From Streptomyces sp. NBC_01723 (lineage in GTDB: Bacteria > Actinomycetota > Actinomycetes > Streptomycetales > Streptomycetaceae), in assembly GCF_036246005.1 (NCBI RefSeq), contig NZ_CP109171.1, positions 2,840,001 to 2,904,000 on the forward strand: a stretch of 64,000 nucleotides of DNA. The letters are read 5' to 3'. Position 1 is the stretch's first letter, and each line of letters opens with the position of its first letter. The notes beneath the pieces were generated by a model. That model searched no databases. It saw nothing but the letters and a program-made list of their open reading frames with translations, and had not been told where the DNA came from. The position numbers and the translations under genes were made by a program. Shown piece by piece: positions 36,831-46,136 of the stretch.

Positions 36831-38094
36831 AGCCAGTGCCCCGTACGACTTCGTGGGGATCGGCCTCGGCCCCTTCAACCTCGGCCTCGCCTGCCTCACC
36901 GAGCCCATCGACGGGCTGAACGGCGTCTTCCTGGAGTCCAAGCCGGACTTCGAGTGGCACGCCGGCATGTTCCTGGACGGCGCCCACCTCCAGACCCCGT
37001 TCATGTCGGACCTGGTCACGCTCGCCGACCCGACCTCCCCGTACTCCTTCCTCAACTACCTGAAGGAGCAGGGCCGGCTGTACTCGTTCTACATCCGGGA
37101 GAACTTCTACCCGCTGCGTGTCGAGTACGACGACTACTGCCGCTGGGCCGCGAACAAACTGAGCAGCGTCCGCTTCTCCACGACGGTCACCGAGGTGACG
37201 TACGACGAGCGCGAGGAGCTGTACGCCGTCGCCACCACGGCCGGCGACACCTACCGCGCCCGCCGCCTCGTCCTCGGCACCGGCACCCCGCCGCACATCC
37301 CGGACGCCTGCCGCGGTCTGGCCGGCGACTTCCTCCACAACTCCCAGTACGTCCAGCACCGCGCGGAGCTGGTGAAGAAGGAGTCGATCACGCTGGTCGG
37401 CAGCGGCCAGTCCGCCGCCGAGATCTACCAGGACCTGCTCAGCGAGATCGACGTCCACGGCTACCGGCTCAACTGGGTGACGCGCTCCCCGCGCTTCTTC
37501 CCGCTGGAGTACACCAAGCTCACGCTGGAGATGACCTCGCCGGAGTACGTGGACTACTACCACGCGCTGCCGGAGCCCACCCGCTACCGCCTCACGGCGG
37601 AGCAGAAGGGCCTGTTCAAGGGCATCGACGGCGACCTGATCAACGACATCTTCGACCTGCTCTACCAGAAGAAGCTGGGCGGACCGGTCCCCACCCGCCT
37701 GCTCACCAACTCGGCCCTGACCAGCGCCCGGTACGCGGACGGCACGTACACCCTGGGCTTCCGCCAGGAGGAGCAGGGCACGGACTTCGAGATCGACACC
37801 GAGGGCCTGATCCTGGCCACCGGGTACCGGTACACCGAGCCGGAGTTCCTCAAGCCCGTCCGCGACCGGCTGTGCTACGACTCCCGCGGCAACTTCGACG
37901 TGGCCCGCAACTACGCCGTGGACGTCACGGGCAGCGGCGTGTTCCTTCAGAACGCGGGTGTCCACACGCACAGCGTCACCAGCCCCGACCTGGGTATGGG
38001 CGCCTACCGCAACAGCTACATCGTCCGAGAGCTGCTCGGCACCGAGTACTACCCGGTCGAGAAGTCGATCGCGTTCCAGGAGTTCAGCGCATGA
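36814..38094 (+). CDS. desB: Cadaverine N-hydroxylase DesB (flavin monooxygenase)
   Basis: 426 aa. [18 protein letters not shown] is the FAD site of siderophore N-hydroxylating monooxygenases. [18 protein letters not shown] is the NADPH site and LILATGYRY the ATG-type motif. It hydroxylates cadaverine to N-hydroxycadaverine. The start is a rare TTG at 36814 inside the end of desA, with GGAGAG five bases upstream. The next gene follows with an ATGA overlap. Confidence 0.93.
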   Translation: MTALPEASAPYDFVGIGLGPFNLGLACLTEPIDGLNGVFLESKPDFEWHAGMFLDGAHLQTPFMSDLVTLADPTSPYSFLNYLKEQGRLYSFYIRENFYPLRVEYDDYCRWAANKLSSVRFSTTVTEVTYDEREELYAVATTAGDTYRARRLVLGTGTPPHIPDACRGLAGDFLHNSQYVQHRAELVKKESITLVGSGQSAAEIYQDLLSEIDVHGYRLNWVTRSPRFFPLEYTKLTLEMTSPEYVDYYHALPEPTRYRLTAEQKGLFKGIDGDLINDIFDLLYQKKLGGPVPTRLLTNSALTSARYADGTYTLGFRQEEQGTDFEIDTEGLILATGYRYTEPEFLKPVRDRLCYDSRGNFDVARNYAVDVTGSGVFLQNAGVHTHSVTSPDLGMGAYRNSYIVRELLGTEYYPVEKSIAFQEFSA

Positions 38095-38651
38095 CCACCC
38101 CCACGACATCCGCCACCAGGAGGATCGGTGCCCTCACCCTGCGCCCCCTCGACCCGCTCAGGGACGCCGAGCTGCTGCACGGCTGGCTCACCCACCCCAA
38201 GTCCGCGTTCTGGATGATGCAGGAGGCGAAACTGGTCGACGTCGAGCGGGCCTACATGGACGTGGCCGCCGACCCGCACCAGGACGCGTTCATCGGCCTG
38301 CACGACGGCGTCCCCGCCTTCCTGATGGAGCGGTACGACCCGGTCCACCGCGAGCTGACCGGCCTGTACGAGCCGGCCCCCGGTGACGTCGGCATGCATT
38401 TCCTGGTCGCCCCCACCGACCGGCCGGTGCACGGCTTCACCCGCGCCGTCATCACCGCCGTCATGACCGAGCTGTTCGCCGACCCGGCCACCGCCCGCGT
38501 CGTCGTCGAGCCGGACGTCGGCAACAAGGCCGTCCACGCCCTGAACGCAGCCGTCGGATTCGTGCCCGAGCGCGAGATCCAGAAGCCGGAGAAGAAGGCG
38601 TTGCTGAGCTTCTGCACCCGCGACCAGTTCGAGAAGGCGGTGTCCGCATGA
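38091..38651 (+). CDS. desC: Siderophore acyltransferase DesC (GNAT)
   Basis: 186 aa, GNAT fold of the RhbD/AlcB siderophore type. [62 protein letters not shown] and [43 protein letters not shown] are diagnostic. It acylates N-hydroxycadaverine with succinyl- or acetyl-CoA. It is coupled to desB (ATGA) and desD (ATGA). Confidence 0.93.
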   Translation: MTTPTTSATRRIGALTLRPLDPLRDAELLHGWLTHPKSAFWMMQEAKLVDVERAYMDVAADPHQDAFIGLHDGVPAFLMERYDPVHRELTGLYEPAPGDVGMHFLVAPTDRPVHGFTRAVITAVMTELFADPATARVVVEPDVGNKAVHALNAAVGFVPEREIQKPEKKALLSFCTRDQFEKAVSA

Positions 38652-40417
38652 GCCTCGCCGACGCCGTCGCCCACCTCTCCCCCGAGCGCTGGGAGCAGGC
38701 CAACCGCCTCCTGATCCGCAAGGCCCTGGCCGAGTTCACGCACGAGAGGCTGCTCTCCCCCGAACGGGACGGCGAGGAGTACGTCGTCCTCAGCGACGAC
38801 GGCCAGACCCGCTACCGCTTCACGGCCACCGTCCGCGCCCTGGACCACTGGCAGGTGGACGCCGCCTCGATCACCCGCCACCGCGACGGGGCCGACCTCC
38901 CGCTCGCCGCGCTGGACTTCTTCGTCGAGCTGCAGAAGACGCTGGGCCTGAGTGAGGAGATCCTGCCGGTCTACCTGGAGGAGATCTCCTCCACCCTCTC
39001 CGGCACCTGCTACAAGCTCACCAAGCCGAAGGTCACCTCCGCCGAGCTGGCCCGCGCCGGCTTCCAGGCCGTCGAGACCGGTATGACCGAGGGCCACCCG
39101 TGCTTCGTCGCCAACAACGGGCGGCTCGGCTTCGGCATCCACGAGTACCTGTCCTACGCCCCCGAGACCGCGAGCCCGGTCCGGCTGGTGTGGCTGGCCG
39201 CGCACCGCTCCCGCGCGGCGTTCACGGCGGGCGTGGGCATCGAGTACGAGTCCTTCGTCCGCGACGAGCTGGGCGAACGGACCGTCGACCGCTTCCACGG
39301 CGTCCTGCGCGAGCGGGGCCTGGACCCGGCCGACTACCTGTTCATCCCGGTCCACCCCTGGCAGTGGTGGAACAAGCTCACCGTGACCTTCGCCGCCGAG
39401 GTCGCCCGCGGGCACCTGGTCTGCCTCGGCGAGGGCGACGACGAGTACCTGGCCCAGCAGTCCATCCGCACCTTCTTCAACGCCTCGCACCCCGAGAAGC
39501 ACTACGTGAAGACGGCCCTGTCCGTCCTCAACATGGGCTTCATGCGCGGCCTGTCGGCTGCCTACATGGAGGCCACCCCGGCCATCAACGACTGGCTCGC
39601 CCAGCTCATCGAGGGCGACCCGGTGCTCAGGTCGACGGGCCTGAGCATCATCCGGGAGCGGGCCGCCGTCGGCTACCGGCACCTGGAGTACGAGCAGGCC
39701 ACCGACCGCTACTCGCCGTACCGCAAGATGCTGGCCGCGCTCTGGCGGGAGAGCCCGGTGCCCTCCCTCGAGGAGGGCGAGACGCTCGCCACCATGGCCT
39801 CCCTCGTCCACGTCGACCACGAGGGCGCCTCCTTCGCGGGCGCGCTGATCGAGCGGTCGGGCCTCGCGCCCGCCGAGTGGCTGCGGCACTACCTGCGCGC
39901 CTACTACGTCCCGCTGCTGCACAGCTTCTACGCCTACGACCTGGTGTACATGCCGCACGGCGAGAACGTGATCCTGGTCCTGGAGGACGGGGTGGTGCGG
40001 CGCGCGATCTACAAGGACATCGCCGAGGAGATCGCGGTGATGGACCCGGACGCGGCACTGCCGCCGGAGGTCGCCCGGATCGCCGTGGACGTGCCCGAGG
40101 ACAAGAAGCTCCTGTCCATCTTCACGGACGTCTTCGACTGCTTCTTCCGCTTCCTCGCCGCGAACCTGGCGGGCGAGGGCATCGTGGAGGAGGACGCCTT
40201 CTGGCGGACGGTCGCGGAGGTCACCCGCGAGTACCAGGAGTCGGTGCCGGAACTGGCCGAGAAGTTCGAGCGGTACGACATGTTCGCGCCCGAGTTCGCG
40301 CTGTCCTGCCTCAACCGGCTCCAGCTGCGCGACAACCGGCAGATGGTGGACCTCGCCGACCCGTCCGGCGCGCTCCAGCTGGTCGGCCGGCTGGAGAACC
40401 CGCTCGCGGGCCGGTAG
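38648..40417 (+). CDS. desD: NRPS-independent siderophore synthetase DesD (IucA/IucC)
   Basis: 589 aa, full-length IucA/IucC enzyme. TEGHPCFVANNGRLGFGIHEYLSYAPE (the HP-type ATP motif), FIPVHPWQWWNKL, SIRTFFNASHPEKHYVKTALSVLNMGFMRGLS and the FhuF-like tail HSFYAYDLVYMPHGENVILVLEDG...IYKDIAEEI are conserved. It condenses and cyclises N-hydroxy-N-acyl-cadaverine units with ATP into desferrioxamine E/B. Last gene of the operon; a strong hairpin follows. Confidence 0.95.
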   Translation: MSLADAVAHLSPERWEQANRLLIRKALAEFTHERLLSPERDGEEYVVLSDDGQTRYRFTATVRALDHWQVDAASITRHRDGADLPLAALDFFVELQKTLGLSEEILPVYLEEISSTLSGTCYKLTKPKVTSAELARAGFQAVETGMTEGHPCFVANNGRLGFGIHEYLSYAPETASPVRLVWLAAHRSRAAFTAGVGIEYESFVRDELGERTVDRFHGVLRERGLDPADYLFIPVHPWQWWNKLTVTFAAEVARGHLVCLGEGDDEYLAQQSIRTFFNASHPEKHYVKTALSVLNMGFMRGLSAAYMEATPAINDWLAQLIEGDPVLRSTGLSIIRERAAVGYRHLEYEQATDRYSPYRKMLAALWRESPVPSLEEGETLATMASLVHVDHEGASFAGALIERSGLAPAEWLRHYLRAYYVPLLHSFYAYDLVYMPHGENVILVLEDGVVRRAIYKDIAEEIAVMDPDAALPPEVARIAVDVPEDKKLLSIFTDVFDCFFRFLAANLAGEGIVEEDAFWRTVAEVTREYQESVPELAEKFERYDMFAPEFALSCLNRLQLRDNRQMVDLADPSGALQLVGRLENPLAGR

Positions 40418-40434
40418 CCGGGCCCAGGGACGGG

Positions 40435-40468
40435 CGGGCACCCCGGAGACGGTCCTCCGGGGTGCCCG
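40435..40468. terminator. Bidirectional terminator between desD and the hexosaminidase gene
   Basis: Perfect 13-bp arms (CGGGCACCCCGGA and its complement) flank an 8-nt loop in the 84-nt gap between two convergent genes. Confidence 0.75.
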
Positions 40469-40501
40469 TCGTCATGTCCGCGAGTCCGGATCAGGTCCGG
40501 A

Positions 40502-42103
40502 TCAGGTCCAGGGGACCTGCGGCGAGCGGTAGTAGTCGATGCCCATCGCCTCCCAGCGCGGCGCCTGGGCGGCCAGCCGCACCTTGTAGGTGTCCCAGTC
40601 GTGCGTCGACGCCGGGGACCAGCCCAGTTCGGCGACGCCCGGCAGCCTCGGGAAGGCCATGAACTCCAGCTGCTCCGGGTCGGAGAGGGTCTCCGTCCAC
40701 AGCGGCGCCTCGACACCGCGCACCGCGGAGGCCGGGGCGCCCGGCAGATAGGCGGCCGGGTCCCAGTCGTAGGACCGCTGCACCTCGACATAGCCCGCCC
40801 AGGACAGACCCAGCGGGGTGTCCTTGGTGTACTTCATGTCCAGGTACGTCCGGTCGGCCGGGGACAGGATCAGCCCGGTCCCGTTCCGCGCGGCCTCGGC
40901 GACCTGGGCCTTCTCCGCGTCACTGGTGCGGTCCAGGCCCCAGTACTGGACGAGCGCGCCCTCGACCGGTTCGGCGCTCGCCAGCTGGTGCCAGCCGACG
41001 ACCGTCTTGCCGTACTTCGCGACGATCGGCTGCACCCGCTTCATGAAGGCGACGAAGTCCTCGTGGGGCGTGGAGTGCGCCTCGTCGCCGCCGATGTGGA
41101 GGTAGCGGCCCGGGGTGAGCGCGGCCAGCTCGCGCACGACGTCGTCGACGAAGTCGTACGTGACCTCCTTGCCGACGCACAGCGAGCTGAAGCCGACCTT
41201 GGTGCCGGTGTACAGCGGCGGCGCGACGCCGTCGCAGTTCAGCTCGGCGTAGGAGGCGAGGGCCGCGTTGGTGTGGCCCGGCATGTCGATCTCGGGCACG
41301 ACCTCCAGGTGGCGGGAGGCGGCGTGGCGCAGGATCTCCTTGTAGTCGTCCTTGGTGTAGTAGCCGCCGGGGCCGCCGCCGACCTCGGTGGAGCCGCCGT
41401 ACGTCGCCAGGCGCGGCCAGGAGTCGATGGCGATGCGCCAGCCCTGGTCGTCGCTGAGGTGCAGGTGGAGCTTGTTGTACTTGTAGAGGGCGACGCGGTC
41501 GATGTAGTGCTTCACCTCGTCGACGGTGAAGAAGTGCCGGGAGACGTCCAGCATGGCGGCGCGCCAGCCGTAGCGGGGGGTGTCCTCGACGGTGCCGCCG
41601 GCCACCAGCCAGGGGCCGGGCTGCACGGAGTCCTTCTCGACGGCGGCGGGCAGGAGCTGACGGAGGGTCTGGACGCCGTGGAAGAGGCCGGCCGCCGCGC
41701 GGGCGGTGATGGTGACGCCGGAGCGGCCGCTGTCGAGGCGGTAGCCCTCGTCGCCGTAGGAGCCCTTGGCCAGGCGCAGCTGGATGCCGCCGTGGCCGTG
41801 GGAGGTGACGGGCAGCCGGTAGCCGGTGGACGGCCGCAGGACCCCGGCCAGGTAGTCGCCGACGCGGCGGGCCTCGCGCGAGTCGTCGACGCGGATGTGG
41901 GTGGAGCGGGTGATGCGGTAGGGGGCACCGCCCGGGTCGACCGAGGCGGGGGCCGGGATCACCTGGTCCAGGGGGGTCGCGGCCGTTTTGTGCGCGGGTG
42001 CCGCGCCGGTGGTGATGGCGCAGGCCGTCGCCACCAGAAGCAGCGATCCCAGCAGCCGGCTGGTGCGGGGAGTCGTTCGGTGGTGCCGTCGATGAGCTCT
42101 CAC
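40502..42103 (-). CDS. Secreted GH20 beta-N-acetylhexosaminidase
   Basis: 533 aa. The GTG at 42103 follows GGGAG and starts a signal peptide (RLLGSLLLVATACAITTGAAPA). A GH20b-type N-terminal domain is followed by the GH20 barrel: RAAMLDVSRHFFTVDEVKHYID, KLHLHLSDDQGWRIAIDSWP, VVPEIDMPGHTNAAL, GRYLHIGGDEAHS (catalytic Asp-Glu near 337), and VEAPLWTETLSDPEQLEFMAFPRLPGVAELGWS. It removes terminal GlcNAc from chito-oligosaccharides. A DasR-like site 42 nt upstream implies control by the GlcNAc regulon. Confidence 0.93.
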   Translation of the reverse strand: MRAHRRHHRTTPRTSRLLGSLLLVATACAITTGAAPAHKTAATPLDQVIPAPASVDPGGAPYRITRSTHIRVDDSREARRVGDYLAGVLRPSTGYRLPVTSHGHGGIQLRLAKGSYGDEGYRLDSGRSGVTITARAAAGLFHGVQTLRQLLPAAVEKDSVQPGPWLVAGGTVEDTPRYGWRAAMLDVSRHFFTVDEVKHYIDRVALYKYNKLHLHLSDDQGWRIAIDSWPRLATYGGSTEVGGGPGGYYTKDDYKEILRHAASRHLEVVPEIDMPGHTNAALASYAELNCDGVAPPLYTGTKVGFSSLCVGKEVTYDFVDDVVRELAALTPGRYLHIGGDEAHSTPHEDFVAFMKRVQPIVAKYGKTVVGWHQLASAEPVEGALVQYWGLDRTSDAEKAQVAEAARNGTGLILSPADRTYLDMKYTKDTPLGLSWAGYVEVQRSYDWDPAAYLPGAPASAVRGVEAPLWTETLSDPEQLEFMAFPRLPGVAELGWSPASTHDWDTYKVRLAAQAPRWEAMGIDYYRSPQVPWT

Positions 42104-42144
42104 GTGCGCGCTCCCTTCGCGGGTGTGCGGTAAGGGGGTTGGGG

Positions 42145-42160
42145 ACGGGTGTAGACCACT
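42145..42160. promoter_or_regulatory. DasR-responsive element (dre)-like site
   Basis: ACGGGTGTAGACCACT matches the DasR consensus ACTGGTCTAGACCACT at 14 of 16 positions. It lies in the divergent gap before the hexosaminidase gene. Confidence 0.75.
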
Positions 42161-42205
42161 CTCCCGCACCATCGCCGCCCACAGAAGCGATGAAACAATC
42201 CGCGC

Positions 42206-43087
42206 ATGGCGGAAATCATCCAGAAGGACGGAACGTGGGTCTTCGACGGCGACTCGCTGCGGCTGACTCCTGGACGCGACAAGAGCGTCGCCCTGCTGCG
42301 CCGGGAGTTGGGTGAACTGCTCGTCCCGCTCTCGGCGTTGGCGGGCATATCGTTCGAGCAGGGCCGCAAGTCCGGCCGGCTGCGGCTGCGCCTGCGGGAC
42401 GGCGCCGACCCGCTGCTGCACGCGACGGGCGGCCGGCTGACCGAGCCGCACGACCCGTACCAGCTCCTCGTGGAGTCCGACCGGTACGGCGTGGCCGAGT
42501 ACTTCGTGGACGAGGTGCGCAACGCCCTGCTCCTGGACCAGGTTCCGTCCGGCCCGGTGGACGCGTACCTGCTGCCGGGCCCCGCCGTCCCGCTGTCGGT
42601 GTCGGCCGGGGACGGCATCGCGAGCTTCGACGGCGAGCGGGTGCGCCTGGAGTGGAAGTGGCAGGCGGAGGACGCCAAGTCGGCCGGGGGCCCGCGCACC
42701 CTCCCCCTCGGCGACATCCTCTCGGTGGAGTGGCAGCCGGAGGTGGGCATGGAGAACGGCCACCTCCGGTTCACCGTGCGGGGCGCGCCGAGCAAGGTGC
42801 CGCCCAAGTACGACCCGAACGCGGTGGAGCTGTGGGGGTTCAAGAAGGACCCGCTGATGGCCCTGGTCGCCGCGGCCGTGCAGGCCCGCCTCCCGCACCC
42901 GGCCGCCCCCGCCGCCCCGGAGAAGACCCTCCCGCCCGGGGACACACCGACCCTGGCCCCCGCGGCCGAGGACGACCACGACGCGCTGCTGCGCCGGCTG
43001 CGGGAGCTGGGTGAACTGCACCGCTCCGGGGTCCTGACGGAGGAGGAGTTCAACCTGGCCAAGCAGGCGGTACTGAAGCGCTTCTGA
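42206..43087 (+). CDS. DUF4429/SHOCT-domain protein
   Basis: 293 aa. The N-terminal 230 residues contain two DUF4429-like beta-rich repeats (KDGTWVFDGDSLRLTP...LRRELGELLVPLSALAGISFEQ; DGIASFDGERVRLEW...LPLGDILSVEWQPEVG). The last 35 residues, DHDALLRRLRELGELHRSGVLTEEEFNLAKQAVLKRF, form a SHOCT motif, a short oligomerisation-linked segment. No signal peptide. The function is unknown; DUF4429 is PH-like in appearance. It is divergent from the hexosaminidase gene and followed by a strong hairpin. Confidence 0.82.
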   Translation: MAEIIQKDGTWVFDGDSLRLTPGRDKSVALLRRELGELLVPLSALAGISFEQGRKSGRLRLRLRDGADPLLHATGGRLTEPHDPYQLLVESDRYGVAEYFVDEVRNALLLDQVPSGPVDAYLLPGPAVPLSVSAGDGIASFDGERVRLEWKWQAEDAKSAGGPRTLPLGDILSVEWQPEVGMENGHLRFTVRGAPSKVPPKYDPNAVELWGFKKDPLMALVAAAVQARLPHPAAPAAPEKTLPPGDTPTLAPAAEDDHDALLRRLRELGELHRSGVLTEEEFNLAKQAVLKRF

Positions 43088-43103
43088 CCGGCCTCCGCCG
43101 ACC

Positions 43104-43123
43104 CCTGCCCGAAATCGGGCAGG
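43104..43123 (+). terminator. Hairpin after the DUF4429 gene
   Basis: Perfect 9-bp arms (CCTGCCCGA and its complement) with a 2-nt centre, then ATTCTT. It is placed 17 nt after the stop of the DUF4429 gene and before the small conserved gene. An operator is the alternative reading. Confidence 0.5.
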
Positions 43124-43163
43124 ATTCTTGCATAACCGTGTCCCGTACTCCAGGATCTACCGG

Positions 43164-43421
43164 GTGCACGACGAACTCGTTGATCATCTGACGCGGTCCA
43201 CCCCCCTGAACCGGGGCGAGGCGCTGCGTGTGATCCAGGACGTGCTCGCCTACTTCGACGAGACGACCGAGGAATTCGTCCGTCGCCGCCACCGCGAACT
43301 CCAGACCCAGGGCCTGGTGAACGCGACGATCTTCGAACGGATCGGGGCGGAGCTGAAATACCGGGCGGTGGCACCGGCGGAGCTGTCGCTCCGTCAGCTG
43401 CGCCGCATCGTCTACGGCTGA
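43164..43421 (+). CDS. Small conserved actinobacterial protein, unknown
   Basis: 85 aa from GTG at 43164 (MHDELVDHLTRSTPLNRGEALRVIQDVLAYFDETTEEFVRRRHRELQ...). It is helical, charged and soluble, ending in LSLRQLRRIVYG. AGGA lies eight bases upstream of this GTG; a TTG at 43128 could add 12 residues but overlaps the hairpin region. It ends 33 nt before glmS and may be cotranscribed. I recall similar small proteins before glmS in other Streptomyces but no function. Confidence 0.7.
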   Translation: MHDELVDHLTRSTPLNRGEALRVIQDVLAYFDETTEEFVRRRHRELQTQGLVNATIFERIGAELKYRAVAPAELSLRQLRRIVYG

Positions 43422-43454
43422 GAAGCCGAAGAGGAACACGAGGTTTACGTATAC

Positions 43455-45272
43455 ATGTGCGGAATCGTCGGATACATCGGCAAGCGTGACGTCGCGCCCC
43501 TGCTCCTGGAGGGCCTCCAGCGCCTGGAGTACCGCGGCTACGACTCGGCGGGCATCGTCGTCACGTCCCCGAAGGCGGCCGGCCTGAAGATGGTCAAGGC
43601 CAAGGGCCGGGTCCGCGACCTGGAGGCCAAGGTCCCGGCGCGCTTCAAGGGCACCACCGGCATCGCCCACACCCGCTGGGCCACCCACGGCGCCCCGTCC
43701 GACGCGAACGCCCACCCGCACATGTCGGCCGACCAGAAGGTCGCCGTCGTCCACAACGGCATCATCGACAATGCCGCCGACCTGCGCCGCAAGCTGGAGG
43801 CGGACGGCGTCGAGTTCCTCTCCGAGACCGACACCGAGGTCCTCGTCCACCTCATCGCCCGCTCCGAGGCGGAGAAGCTGGAGGACAAGGTCCGCGAGAC
43901 CCTGCGGGTCATCGAGGGCACCTACGGCATCGCCGTGATGCACGCCGACTTCCCCGAGCGCATCGTCGTCGCCCGCAACGGCTCGCCGGTCGTCCTCGGC
44001 ATCGGCGAGAAGGAGATGTTCGTCGCCTCGGACATCGCCGCGCTGGTCGCCCACACCCGCCAGATAGTCACCCTCGACGACGGCGAGATGGCCACCCTCA
44101 AGGCGGACGACTTCCGCACGTACACCACCGAGGGAACCCGCACCACCGCCGAGCCCACCACGGTGGAGTGGGAGGCCGCCTCCTACGACATGGGCGGCCA
44201 CGACACCTACATGCACAAGGAGATCCACGAGCAGGCCGAGGCCGTGGACCGCGTGCTGCGCGGCCGGATCGACGACCGCTTCTCCACCGTGCACCTCGGC
44301 GGCCTCAACCTGGACGCCCGCGACGCGCGCGCCGTGCGCCGCGTGAAGATCCTCGGCTGTGGCACCTCGTACCACGCGGGCCAGATCGGCGCCCAGATGA
44401 TCGAGGAGCTGGCCCGCATCCCCGCGGACGCCGAGCCCGCCTCCGAGTTCCGGTACCGCAACGCGGTCGTCGACCCCGACACCCTGTACATCGCCGTCTC
44501 CCAGTCCGGCGAGACGTACGACGTGCTGGCCGCCGTGCAGGAGCTGAAGCGCAAGGGCGCCCGCGTCCTCGGCATCGTCAACGTGGTCGGCTCGGCGATC
44601 GCCCGCGAGGCCGACGGCGGCATGTACGTGCACGCCGGGCCCGAGGTCTGCGTCGTCTCCACCAAGTGCTTCACCAACACCTGCGTCGCCTTCGCGCTGC
44701 TCGCCCTGCACCTGGGCCGCACCCGCGACCTCTCGGTCCGCGACGGCAAGCGGATCATCGAGGGCCTGCGCAAGCTGCCCGCGCAGATCGCCGAGATGCT
44801 GGAGCAGGAGGAGGACGTCAGGAAGCTGGCCGCGCAGTACGCCGACGCCCGCTCGATGCTCTTCATCGGCCGCGTCCGCGGCTACCCGGTCGCCCGTGAG
44901 GCCTCCCTGAAGCTCAAGGAGGTCTCGTACATCCACGCCGAGGCCTACCCGGCCTCCGAGCTGAAGCACGGCCCGCTCGCCCTGATCGAGCCCGCCCTGC
45001 CGACGGTCGCGATCGTGCCGGACGACGACCTGCTGGAGAAGAACCGCGCGGCCATGGAGGAGATCAAGGCCCGCAGCGGCCAGATCCTCGCCGTCGCCCA
45101 CCAGGAGCAGGAGAAGGCCGACCACACCATCGTCGTCCCGAAGAACGAGGACGAGCTGGACCCCATCCTGATGGGCATCCCCCTCCAACTCCTCGCCTAC
45201 CACACGGCCCTGGCCCTGGGCAGGGACATCGACAAGCCGCGGAACCTGGCAAAGTCGGTCACGGTGGAGTAG
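43455..45272 (+). CDS. glmS: Glucosamine-6-phosphate synthase (isomerizing)
   Basis: 605 aa. MCGIVGYIGKRDVAPLLLEGLQRLEYRGYDSAG starts with the N-terminal nucleophile Cys1 of the glutaminase domain; TRWATHGAPSDANAHPH is its substrate loop. Two SIS domains follow (GCGTSYHAGQIGAQMIEE, SQSGETYDVLAAV; FIGRVRGYPVAREASLKLKEVSYIHAEAYPASELKHGP), ending LAKSVTVE. It makes glucosamine 6-phosphate from fructose 6-phosphate and glutamine, for cell wall synthesis. Streptomyces often have a second glmS elsewhere, so this may be a paralogue. Confidence 0.95.
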   Translation: MCGIVGYIGKRDVAPLLLEGLQRLEYRGYDSAGIVVTSPKAAGLKMVKAKGRVRDLEAKVPARFKGTTGIAHTRWATHGAPSDANAHPHMSADQKVAVVHNGIIDNAADLRRKLEADGVEFLSETDTEVLVHLIARSEAEKLEDKVRETLRVIEGTYGIAVMHADFPERIVVARNGSPVVLGIGEKEMFVASDIAALVAHTRQIVTLDDGEMATLKADDFRTYTTEGTRTTAEPTTVEWEAASYDMGGHDTYMHKEIHEQAEAVDRVLRGRIDDRFSTVHLGGLNLDARDARAVRRVKILGCGTSYHAGQIGAQMIEELARIPADAEPASEFRYRNAVVDPDTLYIAVSQSGETYDVLAAVQELKRKGARVLGIVNVVGSAIAREADGGMYVHAGPEVCVVSTKCFTNTCVAFALLALHLGRTRDLSVRDGKRIIEGLRKLPAQIAEMLEQEEDVRKLAAQYADARSMLFIGRVRGYPVAREASLKLKEVSYIHAEAYPASELKHGPLALIEPALPTVAIVPDDDLLEKNRAAMEEIKARSGQILAVAHQEQEKADHTIVVPKNEDELDPILMGIPLQLLAYHTALALGRDIDKPRNLAKSVTVE

Positions 45273-45283
45273 CGGCCCGTTTG

Positions 45284-45334
45284 TGGCTTTGAGGGGCGCG
45301 GGGAACTGCGCGACCAGCCACGACGCACCGCACA
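45284..45334. repeat. Dispersed intergenic repeat of a second type
   Basis: Just after glmS there is TGGCTTTGAGGGGCGCGGGG followed by AACTGCGCGACCAGCCACGA. This GGGGCGCGGGGAACTGCGCGA-type block is, from memory, found behind many Streptomyces genes. It is bounded by TGGCT and AGCCA complementary ends. Confidence 0.55.
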
Positions 45335-45348
45335 GGCAAGACAACCGA

Positions 45349-45388
45349 ACGGCCCCCCACGTGTGCCACCAGACACGCGGGGGGCCGT
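45349..45388. terminator. Terminator between glmS and the YaaH-type gene
   Basis: ACGGCCCCCC (45349-45358) pairs with GGGGGGCCGT (45379-45388). The inner GTGT/ACAC can extend the stem. It lies between two convergent genes. Confidence 0.65.
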
Positions 45389-45429
45389 CCCATCGCCGGG
45401 GAGCCGCCACACCCCCCGGCCGGCGGCAG

Positions 45430-45987
45430 CTACACCGTCACTCCCCGGCCCGCAGCGCGCCTCGGCATCGACGTGGGCCAGTGGGCCAGGACCGCGGTCG
45501 CCGCGTACCAGGCGACCGCCCCCGCCCCGACGGCGAACCACCCGCCCGCCTTGCCCAGCGCCGTACTGTCCGCGAACGAACCGACGGCGAGCAGCAGCAG
45601 GGACACGCAGAGCAGCCCGTACGTCCCCTGCCCGAGCGCGTCGCCGCCGGCGAACGTGAGGGTGAGGGCGACGAGGGCGAACAGGAGCAGGAAGAGTCCC
45701 GCCGCGTTGGCGGAGACCTGGTTGTCGGCGGAGACGGCCCAGGTGAACCAGAGCGCGCCCAGGACGGTGAAGGCCGCGCCGGAGGCGGTGTCGCGGTCGC
45801 GCAGTGCGAGCAGACCGGCGACGAAGAGCGCGACGCCGCCGACGTACTGGGCGACGGTCACGGCGTCCGCCGCCGTCACCTGGTCGATCACGGCGGTGTG
45901 ACCGAGGCCGAAGGCCAGCAGGGTGATGCCGAGGGCGAGTCGGCCGACGATGGTGGTGGTGCTTCCCGCGGAGACGTCGTTGTCCAC
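45430..45987 (-). CDS. GPR1/FUN34/YaaH-like membrane protein
   Basis: 185 aa with six hydrophobic segments: IVGRLALGITLLAFGLGHTAV, VTVAQYVGGVALFVAGLLAL, AAFTVLGALWFTWAVSA, AAGLFLLLFALVALTLTFA, TYGLLCVSLLLLAVGSFA and AGGWFAVGAGAVAWYAATAV. The topology and length match the YaaH/SatP acetate/succinate transporter family. Function as an acetate channel is family inference; the NPAP-type motif is not clear here. It stands alone, convergent with glmS. Confidence 0.7.
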   Translation of the reverse strand: MDNDVSAGSTTTIVGRLALGITLLAFGLGHTAVIDQVTAADAVTVAQYVGGVALFVAGLLALRDRDTASGAAFTVLGALWFTWAVSADNQVSANAAGLFLLLFALVALTLTFAGGDALGQGTYGLLCVSLLLLAVGSFADSTALGKAGGWFAVGAGAVAWYAATAVLAHWPTSMPRRAAGRGVTV

Positions 45988-46136
45988 GGCGGGCTCCCTT
46001 CGTGCATGTGCGGTTGTGCGGTGACACGTATATGCCCTTCACAAAGGCACAAATACCTCTACGCGTCGGTAGCTTCACGCTGCATGAACAGGGGCGCCGC
46101 CTGGGACGGCGGGGACGGCCGAGCCGCCCCGGGACG

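Noticed and set aside
43422..43454. glmS ribozyme
   Set aside because: Only 33 nt separate the upstream gene and glmS, too short for the ribozyme fold.
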